Made by a program: the position numbers and the translations under genes. The notes beneath the pieces were generated by a model, which was given only the letters and a program-made list of their open reading frames with translations, was not told the origin of the DNA and made no database searches. Shown here piece after piece: positions 17,151 through 26,517 of a stretch of DNA of 44,427 nt. Position 1 is the stretch's first letter, and each line of letters starts with the position of its first letter. Origin of the DNA: Gemmatimonadota bacterium (GTDB lineage Bacteria; Gemmatimonadota; Gemmatimonadetes; Gemmatimonadales; GWC2-71-9); NCBI GenBank assembly GCA_003221995.1, contig QHUR01000033.1, positions 1 to 44,427 of the forward strand, given 5' to 3'.

Positions 17151-18636
17151 GCCCGGCTCCGAGCCCGCGCCCCCGAGGGCGTACGCCGTCTACGCCCTCG
17201 GGTTGCTCACGCTGATCAACCTCCTCAACTACACCGACCGCAACGTCGTCTTCGCGCTGTTTCAGCCGCTGAAGCGCGAGCTCGCGCTCACCGATCATGA
17301 GCTCGGCTGGCTGGGGTCGGCGTACGTGATCGTGTTGTCGCTCGCGGCGCTGCCGCTGGGCGTCGTGGGCGACCTCAGGTCGCGTCGTGCGGTCATCGCC
17401 TTCGGCGTGGGGCTGTGGAGCGCGTTCACGGCGCTCGGTGCCGCGGTGAAGGGCTTCTGGCAGCTCCTGGTGTGCCGGGCGATGGTGGGCGTGGGGGAGG
17501 CGGGCTACGGACCCGCGGCCCAGGCGCTGATCGCGGAATTCTTCCGCGGGCGGCGTCGCGCCTTCGCCATCGGGGTCTACTCGGTGGGTATGGCCTTCGG
17601 GGGCGTGCTCGGCATCTGGCTCGGCGGCGTGCTGGCCGAGCGCTACGGCTGGCGCGCCGCGTTCGTCGCGATGGGCGCCCCGGGGCTCGTGCTCGCGCTG
17701 CTCGCCTCGCGCCTGCGCGAGCCCCGGCGGCAGGCGCCGGCGTCCATTCGGGTCACGCTCGCACGCTGGTACGACCGCGGGGTCCGCAATGTGGTGTGGC
17801 CGGCGCTGCCGCTCGCGGGCCTCACGCTCGTCGGCGCCGCCGTGAGCGCTGTGATGGCGCTGTTCGAGCGCATTCCTTCGGGCGTGGACGCGGCGCTGTT
17901 CGGCGGCTTCGTGACGGTCGGCGTGGTGTGGACGGTCGTGCGGTTGGTGCCGATCGCCGTCCGGCGCACGACCGAGGCGAGCGCAGTGGCGGCGACCGCC
18001 TTCGACGACTTCCTCCAGGCCGCCGCAACGGTGCTGCGCACGCCGACCCTCGTCTGGATGTTCGTGGGCGGCGCCCTGGTGACCTTCGCGGTGAACGGGC
18101 TGATCGCGTGGGCCCCGAGCTTCATGGAGCGGGTGCACGGCTTCTCCGTCGGGCGCGTGGGCCGGGAGTTCGGGATCTGGGGGCTCGCCGGCGGCGCGCT
18201 CGGCGGGCTGTTCGGGGGGCGCGTGGGGGACTGGCTGGTGGGGCGCTGGCCCGGGGGGCGGGTGGTCGTGTCGGGAGCCGGGTTCGTGCTCGGCGGCCCC
18301 GTGTGCGCGGCGTTGCTGCTCGTCGACGAGCTGCGCTGGTTCGTGCCGCTCCTGTTCGCGACGTTCTTCCTCTACACCTGGTACAACGGCCCCCTCTCGG
18401 CCGTGATCCTGGACGTCGTGCCGCCCGAGGTGCGCGCCTCGGTGTTGGGCGCCTTCCTCCTGTTCTCCCATCTGGCGGGGGACGCGATCGCACCGCCGCT
18501 CGTCGGCTACCTGTCCGACCGCTTCGGGTTGCGCCCCGCGATGCTGCTGCTCCCGTCCGCGGGAGCGGTGGGAGGGCTGGTGATCTTGATCGCGCTGACG
18601 ACGGTGGGGCGGGATATGCAGCGGGTGAGGCAATGA
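17131..18636 (+). CDS. MFS transporter (spinster-like), probable CTG start
   Basis: A 12-helix major facilitator, 501 residues if started at CTG 17131. The first conventional start in the frame is TTG 17203, but that would begin inside membrane helix 1 ([21 protein letters not shown]). Upstream, GGAGG stands 6 nt before CTG 17131, and the intervening residues [15 protein letters not shown] form a normal cytoplasmic start. Motifs: NYTDRN in helix 1, GDLRSRR in loop 2-3, and [20 protein letters not shown] in helices 10-11 as in spinster/sugar-phosphate-like members. The gene would overlap the DHS-like gene by 20 bp. Substrate unknown; position suggests export or uptake of a product or substrate of this operon. 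Confidence 0.85.
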
Positions 18637-18661
18637 ATGCGGAGCGCGGAGGGGGGGCGCG

Positions 18662-19663
18662 GTGAAGATCGCCGTCCTGTTCGACACCCTGCACCCCGAG
18701 TGGAGCGACGCGGACTACAAGAAGGCGATCGAAGCCAAGGTCGAGGAGGCGGAGTACGACGTGGCGCGTGCGCTCGTCGCCAAGGGGCACGACGTGTTGA
18801 TGGTGGGCGTGCACGAGGCGCTCCAGCCGCTGCTCGATCGGCTCGCCGCGTTCCAGCCGAAGCTCGTGTTCAACGGCTGCGAGGGGTTCCGCGGCCGCGC
18901 CCACCACGAGTACGGGCTCGCCGCGGTGCTGGAGATGCACGGCTACCGCTACACGGGCTCGTCGCCCACCGGACTGCTGGTCGCGCGCAACAAGTCGCTC
19001 ACGAAGAAGATCCTCGCGTATCACGGGATCCGCGTCCCCGCATTCGCGGAGTTCCATCCCGGCGAGAAGCCGCTCCGGCCCTCGGAGCTCCGCTTCCCGC
19101 TGATCGTGAAGCCGCTGCTCGAGGACGCGTCGATCGGCATCGCCCAGGCATCGGTGGTCGAGGACGACCAGAGCCTGGCCGAGCGGGTGAAGTTCATCCA
19201 CGAGAAGTTCAACCAGGCGGCGATCGTGGAGGAGCTCATCGAAGGACGGGAGCTGTACGTGGGGCTGCTCGGCAACGACAAGCTGCAGGTGTTGCCGATC
19301 GTCGAGATGACGTTCGGCGAGGCGGAGGCGGCGGAGCAGCGCATCGCCACCTACAAGGCGAAATGGGACGAGGAGTACCGTAAGCGGAAGCGCATCAAGA
19401 ACGTGTTCGCGAAGGGCCTGGCCGACGACGTGACGGCCAAGATCGGGGACCTCTGCGCCACGGCCTTTCACGCGCTGTGGCTGCAGGACTACGGACGGGT
19501 TGACCTGCGGTTGACCCACGACGACGAGGTGTACGTGCTCGAGGTGAACCCGAATCCGTTCCTCGCGTTCGAGCACGAGATGGCGAACGCCGCCGAGAAG
19601 GCGGGCCTGTCGTACGACGATTTCATCCAGCGCATCGTGGACGAGGCGATGAAGCGTGGCTAG
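18662..19663 (+). CDS. ATP-grasp ligase, D-Ala-D-Ala ligase-like
   Basis: A 333-residue ATP-grasp carboxylate-amine ligase related to Ddl. N-terminal MKIAVLFDTLHPE, then the ATP-binding FPLIVKPLLEDASIGIAQASVV, AAIVEELIEGRELYVGLLGN, and the metal-binding VDLRLTHDDEVYVLEVNPNPFL are visible. Spacing and charged inserts (about 200-260, AEAAEQRIATYKAKWDEEYRKRKRIKNVF) differ from peptidoglycan Ddl, and no mur genes are nearby, so it more likely joins another amino acid or amine. GTG 18662 follows a GGAGGGGGG tract. The next gene overlaps by 8 bp. It resembles ligases labelled D-alanine-D-alanine ligase in annotations without proof of that activity. Confidence 0.88.
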   Translation: MKIAVLFDTLHPEWSDADYKKAIEAKVEEAEYDVARALVAKGHDVLMVGVHEALQPLLDRLAAFQPKLVFNGCEGFRGRAHHEYGLAAVLEMHGYRYTGSSPTGLLVARNKSLTKKILAYHGIRVPAFAEFHPGEKPLRPSELRFPLIVKPLLEDASIGIAQASVVEDDQSLAERVKFIHEKFNQAAIVEELIEGRELYVGLLGNDKLQVLPIVEMTFGEAEAAEQRIATYKAKWDEEYRKRKRIKNVFAKGLADDVTAKIGDLCATAFHALWLQDYGRVDLRLTHDDEVYVLEVNPNPFLAFEHEMANAAEKAGLSYDDFIQRIVDEAMKRG

Positions 19664-20651
19664 TCGGCGCGAGGTCCCGACCCCCGAACTCCGCTGCCCC
19701 ACGTGCCGGGCGGAGCTCGATCGGTTCTGGTCGTACTGCTCCGATTGCGGGCGCCGGCTCGAGTGGCGGGACGTCACCCGGGAGACCGGGGCCGAGTGCT
19801 ACTACTGCGGCTGGGTCGTCTCGGACAGCTTCTCTCACTGCCCGTGGTGCGGGCGCGACATCGCGGACCGGGACTCGAGCCCCGAGCCGCTCAAGGCGCC
19901 GAAGGGGTTCAAGTACCACCGCCGCTGCCGCTGGGGTTGCGGCGGTGGTGTGATGTATCCGATGCGCTACTGCCCGTGGTGCGGCCGGCCCGAGAAGTGG
20001 CGCCACGACGAGTTCCAGAACGTCTGCCCCCACTGCAACAAGGGCGTGGACGACTGGATGAACTGGTGTCCCTGGTGCGGCGAGGATTCCACCGGACAGG
20101 ACCTCGTCCGCCAGGCGCTCGCCCGGGCGCGCCGGCTGCTCGTGACGACGCGGATCAAGGACTGGCATTACCGCGTGTTGCTGCGGCCCGGCGTGTCGGG
20201 TGTCACGCACAGCTCGCCCAAGGTGATCGAGATCGAGCGGCGTTATGTGACGGGGAAACGGCGGCGCGACGAGATCTCCTGGACCATGCTCACGGGGCTC
20301 ATCCTGCACGAGCTCGGGCACTCGTTCCTGTTCCACAACTGGCGGTTGACCCGCACCGGCCGGTTCCGGCGGGCGTTCGGCGAAGTGCGCAAGGCCTACC
20401 GCGTGTCGGACTCGAAGTGGGTGGACTTCGAGATGCGCCACGTGACGACGACCTTGCCGAACTACGTCACCGCCTACGCGGCGACCCACCCGCAGGAGGA
20501 CTTCGCGGAGACGTTTCGCGTGTACGTCGTGCGGCGGGGCCGGCTGCGGGAGCTCTTCGGCGAGTTTGGCCGGAAGCGCAAGGGCGTGGTGCTGTTCGAG
20601 AAGTTCCTCGTGCTGCACGACTACGTGCGGTCGCTGTGGGGCTGGCGATGA
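19656..20651 (+). CDS. Multi-zinc-ribbon protein with HExxH metallopeptidase domain
   Basis: A 331-residue protein with two parts. Residues 1-150 carry a string of CxxC motifs (CPTC, CSDC, CYYC, CPWC, CGGG/CPWC, CPHC, CPWC) making about four zinc ribbons or rubredoxin-like knuckles. Residues 150-331 hold a zincin-like domain: LILHELGHSFLFHNW (HELGH at 218-222) and, 59 residues on, HPQEDFAETFRVYV, whose Glu281 or Glu285 is the likely third ligand. The HP.ED.AE pattern resembles the putative zinc-binding metallopeptidase family PF15887, which also has an N-terminal ribbon (family name from memory). No signal peptide, so cytoplasmic. GTG start, 8-bp overlap with the ligase gene and 4-bp overlap with the racemase gene. 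Substrate unknown. Confidence 0.88.
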   Translation: MASRREVPTPELRCPTCRAELDRFWSYCSDCGRRLEWRDVTRETGAECYYCGWVVSDSFSHCPWCGRDIADRDSSPEPLKAPKGFKYHRRCRWGCGGGVMYPMRYCPWCGRPEKWRHDEFQNVCPHCNKGVDDWMNWCPWCGEDSTGQDLVRQALARARRLLVTTRIKDWHYRVLLRPGVSGVTHSSPKVIEIERRYVTGKRRRDEISWTMLTGLILHELGHSFLFHNWRLTRTGRFRRAFGEVRKAYRVSDSKWVDFEMRHVTTTLPNYVTAYAATHPQEDFAETFRVYVVRRGRLRELFGEFGRKRKGVVLFEKFLVLHDYVRSLWGWR

Positions 20652-21403
20652 AAGGCCGGGGACGAGGGAAGGGGGAAGCGGGACAGGGGAAGGGGCCTGC
20701 GGCGGGGGCGAAGCACATCGGGATCGTGGGGGTGAGCGCCGAGGGGGCGGCGCTGTGCTATCGCACGATCTGCAGCGAGGCGCCGCGCGTGATGGGGGAG
20801 CACAGCCATCCCGAAGTCACGCTCCATACCCACCCGCTCGCCGACTACATGCGTCACATCCGCCGTCACGACTGGCGGGGCGTCGCGGACTTGATGCTCT
20901 CGTCGGCCCGCAAGGCGGCGCAGGTCGGCGCCGCGTTCGTCATCTGCCCGGACAACACGGTCCATCAGGCGTTCGCGCTGGTGGAGCCCGAGTCCCCCAT
21001 CCCCTGGCTCCACATCGGCCGGGTCGTCGCTCGGGAGGCCGAGGGTCGCGGCTTCCGGCGGCTCGGGATCCTGGGCACGCGGTACCTGATGGAGGGCCCC
21101 GTCTACCCCGAGGCGCTCCAGCCCGCCGGGATCGCGACTTTGACCCCGGAGCCCTCCGAGCGCGCGCGCATCGACGCGATCATCATGGAGGAGCTCGTGA
21201 ACGGCCGCTTCCTCGAAGCGTCGCGGGCGTACTTCCATGACGTGATCACGGCGCTGGGCCGACGCGGCTGCGATGGCGTGGTCCTCGGCTGCACCGAGAT
21301 CCCGCTCATCGTCCGCGACGGCGCGGCCCCTCTCCCGGCGCTCGATTCGACCCGGCTGCTCGCGCGGGCGGCGCTGCGGGAGGCGGGCCTCACGCTCGGC
21401 TGA
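20648..21403 (+). CDS. Aspartate/glutamate racemase-family protein
   Basis: A 251-residue PLP-independent racemase-superfamily protein. Both catalytic cysteines are placed as expected: Cys100 in FVICPDNTVHQAF and Cys215 in VVLGCTEIPLI, so a two-base racemase or related activity is likely; substrate is probably aspartate, glutamate or an analogue. ATG 20648 overlaps the preceding stop (ATGA). Its first 24 codons (KGRGRGKGEAGQGKGPAAGAK) are an unusual Gly/Lys-rich tail encoded by a purine-rich tract that is nearly repeated at 27771; an internal start near the conserved KHIGIVGVSAEG is possible but no better codon was seen. Last gene of the seven-gene run; it converges on glpD with a 14-bp overlap of 3' ends. 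Confidence 0.88.
   Translation: MKGRGRGKGEAGQGKGPAAGAKHIGIVGVSAEGAALCYRTICSEAPRVMGEHSHPEVTLHTHPLADYMRHIRRHDWRGVADLMLSSARKAAQVGAAFVICPDNTVHQAFALVEPESPIPWLHIGRVVAREAEGRGFRRLGILGTRYLMEGPVYPEALQPAGIATLTPEPSERARIDAIIMEELVNGRFLEASRAYFHDVITALGRRGCDGVVLGCTEIPLIVRDGAAPLPALDSTRLLARAALREAGLTLG
20664..20683 (+). repeat. Dispersed purine-rich 20-mer, copy 1
   Basis: gagggaagggggaagcggga inside the first codons of the racemase gene; 19 of 20 bases match 27771-27790. Both copies sit at a gene boundary and in different reading frames. Confidence 0.6.
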
Positions 21404-23072
21404 CTCTCGCCACCTCCTTCAGGTACGCCCGCGACTGCGCCACGTGCTTCGCGTAGTCGGCGATCTCCTCGGAGCGGCGGGCCGCGTCCCAGCCAAGCAG
21501 CTCGCCCACATGGTCCGCGACGGCACTCGTCGCGGGCATCGCCTGGTCCCGGGTCTCGGAGAAGAGGTGCAGCCGGCGCATGAGCACGTCCGCGAGCCGC
21601 AGCGCCATCTCCCGCTCCACGGCGTGCGTCACTTCGGCCCAGATCTCCGGCCGGCCGGGGACGATCGGCTTTCCGAGGGCGCGGTCGCGCTCCACGAGGT
21701 TCAGCACCGCCGCGGCTTCGCTGCCGTAGGCCTGCACCAGATGGCGCGCCGTGGGCTCCGGGACCTCGCGGGCACGGGCCGCCTCGACGAGCACGTCGAG
21801 ATCCGCCGCCTCGCCGCCCGGCAACGGCACGCGATCGGTGGGGGGCCGGCGCGGGATCGGCCGGCCATCGAGCTGGTGCAGTCGCCGGGCCACGCGGTCG
21901 ACCATGTCGCGCCCCATGACGCGAAACGTCGTGAGCTTGCCGCCGGCGATGGTGATCAGACCGCTGGCGCTCTCGACGATGCGGTGCTCCCGGGACACCG
22001 CCGACGCCGCGAGCTCGCGCTCGGGAGCGAGCAGGGGTCGCAGTCCCGCCCAGCTGCAGATCACGTCGTGCGGGGCGAGGCGGGCCTGCGGAAAGAACGC
22101 GTTCGCCGAGCGCAGCAGGTAGACGACGTCGCTGCCGGAGGCCCGCACGTCGTCGGGCTGGGCAACGTCGTCCGTGTCGGTGGTCCCGACGTAGCTCAGG
22201 TCTCCCCAGGGCAGCACGAACATCACTCGCCCGTCGATCGGTGAGGTCAGGGTCACCGCGTGCGTATTCCCGATCCGCGCGCGGGGCACGGCGACGTGCG
22301 CGCCCTTCGTGAGGCGGAGGAGCGGCGGGGCCTGCGGGTCGTCGAGCCGGCGCAGGGCATCCACCCAGGGTCCCGTCGCGTTCACCACGATCAAGGCGCG
22401 CACCGTCCGGGCCTCGCCGGTGATCGCGTCCCGCACCATCGCGCCTCGCACGTGGCCGTCGGGACGAACGAGGCTCGTCACCTCGGTGTAGTTCGCGACC
22501 AGCGCGCCGGCCTGGGCCGCGCCGCGGATGGCGGCCAGCACCAGCCGCGCGTCGTCGGCCTGCGCATCGTAGTACAGCGCCGCACCCACTAGGCCCCGCT
22601 GCCGCAGGCCCGGCTCGGCCTTGAGCGCGGCCCGCCGGCCCAGCCAGCGGTGCAGGCGCACGTTGCGGAAGGCGGCGAGCAGGTCGTACAGCCACATGCC
22701 CGCCCACAGCCGCCAGGCCGGTACCCGCGCACCACGGTAGACGGGGAACAGGAATGCGAGCGGCCGGACGAGATGCGGCGCCAGGTCGAGCAGCAGGCGC
22801 CGCTCGCGGCTTGCTTCCCGCACGAGGTGAAAGTCGTACTGCTCGAGATAGCGCAAACCCCCGTGGATCAGGCGCGACGAGCGCGACGACGTCGCGCCGG
22901 CGAAGTCGCCCTTGTCCACCAGCGCCGTGCGGAAGCCGCGCAGCGCCGCATCGCGCGCGATTCCGGCGCCCGTGATCCCGCCGCCGATGACGAATACATC
23001 CACGGGCTCAGCGGCCATCGATGCGAGCGCGCGGGCGCGCGTGCGCTGCGAGAACGGTGTCTCAGCCGCCAA
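21390..23072 (-). CDS. glpD: Glycerol-3-phosphate dehydrogenase, FAD-dependent (GlpD/GlpA type)
   Basis: Membrane-associated flavoprotein oxidising sn-glycerol-3-phosphate to dihydroxyacetone phosphate and passing electrons to quinone. 560 residues. VDVFVIGGGITGAGIARDAALRG is the FAD fold, DFAGATSSRSSRLIHGGLRYLEQYDFHLVREA is the GlpD signature, and the C-terminal regulatory domain (EPTARHLVQAYGSEAAAV, EVTHAVEREMALRLADVLMRR) is complete. The TTG at 23072 has GGAGGGGAG upstream; ATG 23018 (MAAEPVDVFVIGGG) is a shorter alternative without a ribosome-binding site. Divergent from the thiolase gene with 56 bp between. No glpK or glpF in view. Confidence 0.95.
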   Translation of the reverse strand: MAAETPFSQRTRARALASMAAEPVDVFVIGGGITGAGIARDAALRGFRTALVDKGDFAGATSSRSSRLIHGGLRYLEQYDFHLVREASRERRLLLDLAPHLVRPLAFLFPVYRGARVPAWRLWAGMWLYDLLAAFRNVRLHRWLGRRAALKAEPGLRQRGLVGAALYYDAQADDARLVLAAIRGAAQAGALVANYTEVTSLVRPDGHVRGAMVRDAITGEARTVRALIVVNATGPWVDALRRLDDPQAPPLLRLTKGAHVAVPRARIGNTHAVTLTSPIDGRVMFVLPWGDLSYVGTTDTDDVAQPDDVRASGSDVVYLLRSANAFFPQARLAPHDVICSWAGLRPLLAPERELAASAVSREHRIVESASGLITIAGGKLTTFRVMGRDMVDRVARRLHQLDGRPIPRRPPTDRVPLPGGEAADLDVLVEAARAREVPEPTARHLVQAYGSEAAAVLNLVERDRALGKPIVPGRPEIWAEVTHAVEREMALRLADVLMRRLHLFSETRDQAMPATSAVADHVGELLGWDAARRSEEIADYAKHVAQSRAYLKEVARVSRA

Positions 23073-23128
23073 CTCCCCTCCCCTCAGAGCCGATGCTAGC
23101 TTTCCACCGGGCGCGAAGGGAGAATGTA

Positions 23129-24388
23129 ATGCCGGGTGGAAACGGACGGCGCGTCGCCGTGGTCGCCGGATGTCGCACGCCGTTCTGCAGGGCGGGCACC
23201 GTGCTGAAGGACGTGCGCGCCGTCGATCTCGCGCGGCTCGCTGCGCGCGAGCTCGTGCACCGTACGAATCTCGACGGCGCGGAGGTGGACCAGGTCATTT
23301 GGGGCCAGGTCGTCCCATCGGCCCTGGTCCCCAATGTCGGCCGCGAGGTCAGCCTGCTGCCGCAGTTCCCGAAGGAGATCCCCGCCTACTCCCTCAACCG
23401 CGCTTGCGCCTCCGCCAACCAGGCCGTCACCGCCGCTCACGACCAGATCGTGCTGGGCCACGCGGACGTGATCCTGGCGGGGGGCGTCGAGAGCCTCTCC
23501 GACATTCCCATCCTGGCCTCGCGCCGCCTCGCCGACATCCTGGTCGAGGCGAGCAAGGCCAAGACGGCCGTGCAGCGCGTGAAGGCCTTTGCGAAGATGC
23601 GGCCGCGCGACTTGATCCCCGTGTCCCCGGCGATCGCCGAGCCGTCCACAGGCGAGACGATGGGCCAATCGGCCGAGAAGATGGCCAAGGAAAACCGCAT
23701 CTCCCGCGAGGCCCAGGACCGCTGGGCCCTGCGCAGCCATCAGCTCGCCGCGCAGGGCAGCGCCGACGGCCGGCTCACCGCGGAGATCGTGCCGGTCTTC
23801 CCGAGCCGTCCCGGCGACCCGATCGTCACGGAGGACAACGGCATCCGGCGCGACACGTCGCTCGAGCAGATGGCCAAGCTCAAGCCCGTGTTCGACCGCC
23901 GCTATGGCAGCGTCACCGCCGCGAACTCCTCGCCCCTCACGGACGGCGCTGCGGCGGTGCTCCTGATGAACGGCGAGGCCGCCCGGGCCCTCGGATACGA
24001 GCCGCTTGCCTACGTGCGCTCCTACGCGATCGGGGCGGTGGATCCGGGGTGGCAGCTGCTGCAGGCGCCGGTGTTCACGGTCCCCCGGGCGCTGGAGCGG
24101 GCCGGCGTCGCGTGGAAGGACCTGGGGCTGATCGAGATCCACGAGGCCTTCGCCGCCCAGGTGCTCTCCAACCTGAAGGGCTTCGAGGAGCGGGGCTGGG
24201 AGATCAACGAGGACATCATCAACGTGATGGGCGGCTCCATCGCGATCGGGCATCCCTTCGGCGCCACGGGCGGCCGGCTCGTCACCACGCTCGCGAACGA
24301 GATGAAGCGACGCGACGTGCAATTCGGGCTCATCTCGGTGTGCGCGCAGGGCGGGATGGCGTCCGCCATCGTGCTGGAGCGGCGCTGA
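23129..24388 (+). CDS. Acetyl-CoA acyltransferase (thiolase, FadI-like)
   Basis: Beta-oxidation thiolase, beta subunit of the fatty-acid trifunctional complex, cutting 3-ketoacyl-CoA with CoA. 419 residues. Acyl-carrying cysteine in SLNRACASANQAV (about Cys89), His in GGSIAIGHPFGATGGR and the second cysteine in SVCAQGGMASA are present; the long loop segment PRDLIPVSPAIAEPSTGETMGQSAE is that of the FadI/trifunctional type. ATG 23129 with AGGGAG upstream is preferred over the longer track start at 23021. Next gene begins in its stop codon (TGATG), as expected for a fadIJ-type operon. Confidence 0.95.
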   Translation: MPGGNGRRVAVVAGCRTPFCRAGTVLKDVRAVDLARLAARELVHRTNLDGAEVDQVIWGQVVPSALVPNVGREVSLLPQFPKEIPAYSLNRACASANQAVTAAHDQIVLGHADVILAGGVESLSDIPILASRRLADILVEASKAKTAVQRVKAFAKMRPRDLIPVSPAIAEPSTGETMGQSAEKMAKENRISREAQDRWALRSHQLAAQGSADGRLTAEIVPVFPSRPGDPIVTEDNGIRRDTSLEQMAKLKPVFDRRYGSVTAANSSPLTDGAAAVLLMNGEAARALGYEPLAYVRSYAIGAVDPGWQLLQAPVFTVPRALERAGVAWKDLGLIEIHEAFAAQVLSNLKGFEERGWEINEDIINVMGGSIAIGHPFGATGGRLVTTLANEMKRRDVQFGLISVCAQGGMASAIVLERR

Positions 24389-26517
24389 TGCCGGGACCGG
24401 CGCTCACCTGGGAGCTCGCCGACGGCGTCGCCATCGTCACGTTCGACCTGAAGGACTCCCCAGTCAACAAGTTTTCCCGCGCGGTGAAGGACGAGTTCCT
24501 TGCCACGTTCACGGCGCTGGAGCAGGACCGCGCGGTGCGGGCGATCGCCGTGTTCTCGGGCAAGCCCGACAACTTCATCGCGGGCGCGGACATCGAGGAG
24601 TTCGTGACGATCGGGAGCGCCGCCGAGGCCGAGCGACTGGCGGCCGAGGGACAGGAGATGATGGACCGCGTGACGCGCTTCCCGAAGCCCGTCGCCGTCG
24701 GCATCCATGGCGCCTGTCTCGGCGGAGGACTCGAGTTCGCGCTCGCCTGCCACTACCGCGTCGCCACGGACCATCCCAAGACCCAGCTCGGCCTGCCCGA
24801 GGTGCAGCTCGGCATCCTCCCGGGGGCGAGCGGGTGCCAGCGGCTGCCGCGGCTGATCGGCGCACGGGCGGCGCTCGACATCATCCTCGCCGGCAGAAGC
24901 GAGCGGGCGCCCAAGGCGTTCCGGCTCGGGATGGTGGACGAGCTGGTGCACCCGGCGATCCTGCAGGACATCACCATCGCGGCCGCGCGGCGCCTCGCGG
25001 ACGGCTGGCGTCCCAGGCGGCGGCGCCCGGGCGGCGTGCTCGCCTGGCTGCTCGACCGAAACCCGCTCGGCCGCCGCTTGGTGTTTCGCACGGCGCGCCG
25101 GCAGGTGCTGGAGCGCACCAAAGGCCACTACCCCGCGCCGCTCGCGGCGCTCGAGGCGGTCGAGCACGGACTGAAGCACGGTATGGCGGAAGGGCTGAAA
25201 CGGGAGGCCCGGCTGTTCGGGCAGCTCGCGGTCACCGACGTCTCCCGCAAGCTCGTCCAGATCTTCTTCGCCACGACCCAGCTCAAGAAGGACTTCGGCC
25301 TCCCCAACGCCCCGCCGCCCACGGCGGTGCAGCGGCTGGCGATCGTGGGCGCCGGCTTCATGGGGTCGGGCATCGCGGGCACGGCGATCGTGCAGGCGGG
25401 CGTCGACGTGCGCATGAAGGACGCGGACCTGCCCCGCGTGGCCAAGGGGCTCGCGGCCGCCCGCGCGCTGCTCGACGATCGGCTGCGACGCCGCCGCATC
25501 GCGAAGTACGAGTATGCGCGCCTCGCTGCACTGCTCTCGGGCGGGGACGGCTACGCCGGCTTCGGGCGCGCCGACCTCGTCATCGAAGCGGTGTTCGAGG
25601 ACCTGAGCGTGAAGCAGCAGGTGCTGCGCGAGGTGGAAGCGGCGGCGCGGGACGACGCCGTGTTCGCGTCGAACACCTCGACGATCCCCATCGCGCGCAT
25701 CGCGGAGGCGGCGCGCCGGCCGGAGCGCGTGATCGGCATGCACTTCTTCTCGCCCGTCGACCGGATGCCGCTGCTCGAGGTCATTCCCGCGGCGCGCACC
25801 GCGCCGGGCGTCGTGAGCACTGCGGTCGGCTTCGGGCGGCGCCTAGGGAAGACGGTGATCGTCGTGAAGGACAGCCCCGGGTTCTGGGTGAACCGCATCC
25901 TCGCCCCGTACGCGAACGAGGTCGGGCACCTGCTCGCCGAGGGTGCCTCGATCGAGGAGATCGACGCGGCGGCGGTGGGGTTCGGGTTTCCGGTCGGGCC
26001 CGTCACGCTGCTCGACGAGGTGGGGCTCGACGTGGCGGAGAAGGTGAGCCAGGTGATGGGCGCGGCGTTCGGGGAGCGGCTGCAGGCGACCGCCGGCGTG
26101 ACGGCGCTCGTGAAGGCGGGCCGCCTCGGGCGCAAGTCGGGGCGCGGGTTCTACCGCTACGGCGGCGGCAAGAAGCGGGGCGTGGACCCCGCCGTGTACG
26201 AGCTGCTCGGCGTCCACCCCAACGGCGGCCCCCGCCTCGCCGAGATCCTGCAACGCCTCGTGGACGGCATGCTGAACGAGGCCGCGCGGGCGGTCGGCGA
26301 CGGCGTGGTGGGCACCCCTCGCGACGGCGACATCGGGGCCATCTTCGGCTTCGGCTTCCCACCGTTCCGGGGCGGCCCGCTCCGCCACGCGGACGACCTG
26401 GGCGCGGCCCGACTCGTCGCCGAGCTGGAGCGGCTCGCCGAGCGCTACGGCCCGCGCTTCGCCCCCTGCGAGGTGCTGCAAGAGCAGGCGCGCCGCGGCT
26501 CCAAGTTCTATCCCTGA
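24388..26517 (+). CDS. fadJ: Fatty-acid oxidation multifunctional protein (enoyl-CoA hydratase / 3-hydroxyacyl-CoA dehydrogenase)
   Basis: Alpha subunit partner of the thiolase, 709 residues. Residues 1-190: crotonase domain with both catalytic glutamates (HGACLGGGLEFALAC and LGLPEVQLGILPG). A basic linker (WRPRRRRPGG, about 210-300) leads to the NAD-binding 3-hydroxyacyl-CoA dehydrogenase domain from about 310 (LAIVGAGFMGSGIAG), catalytic His in GMHFFSPVDRM, DSPGFWVNRIL, and two C-terminal HAD helical domains ending FGFPPFRGGPLRHAD. The track ORF from 22912 is open far upstream in the same frame but that part is a shadow of the thiolase gene; ATG 24388 is right. fadJ rather than fadB is suggested by the FadI-type partner. 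Confidence 0.95.
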   Translation: MPGPALTWELADGVAIVTFDLKDSPVNKFSRAVKDEFLATFTALEQDRAVRAIAVFSGKPDNFIAGADIEEFVTIGSAAEAERLAAEGQEMMDRVTRFPKPVAVGIHGACLGGGLEFALACHYRVATDHPKTQLGLPEVQLGILPGASGCQRLPRLIGARAALDIILAGRSERAPKAFRLGMVDELVHPAILQDITIAAARRLADGWRPRRRRPGGVLAWLLDRNPLGRRLVFRTARRQVLERTKGHYPAPLAALEAVEHGLKHGMAEGLKREARLFGQLAVTDVSRKLVQIFFATTQLKKDFGLPNAPPPTAVQRLAIVGAGFMGSGIAGTAIVQAGVDVRMKDADLPRVAKGLAAARALLDDRLRRRRIAKYEYARLAALLSGGDGYAGFGRADLVIEAVFEDLSVKQQVLREVEAAARDDAVFASNTSTIPIARIAEAARRPERVIGMHFFSPVDRMPLLEVIPAARTAPGVVSTAVGFGRRLGKTVIVVKDSPGFWVNRILAPYANEVGHLLAEGASIEEIDAAAVGFGFPVGPVTLLDEVGLDVAEKVSQVMGAAFGERLQATAGVTALVKAGRLGRKSGRGFYRYGGGKKRGVDPAVYELLGVHPNGGPRLAEILQRLVDGMLNEAARAVGDGVVGTPRDGDIGAIFGFGFPPFRGGPLRHADDLGAARLVAELERLAERYGPRFAPCEVLQEQARRGSKFYP

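Noticed and set aside
18662-19663. Peptidoglycan D-Ala-D-Ala ligase (ddl)
   Set aside because: The ATP-grasp motifs are related, but the charged inserts and the absence of mur genes do not support that specific role.
22912-24387. 492-codon upstream extension of the FadJ frame
   Set aside because: It lies wholly over the thiolase gene in another frame; FadJ begins at ATG 24388 with the crotonase domain.
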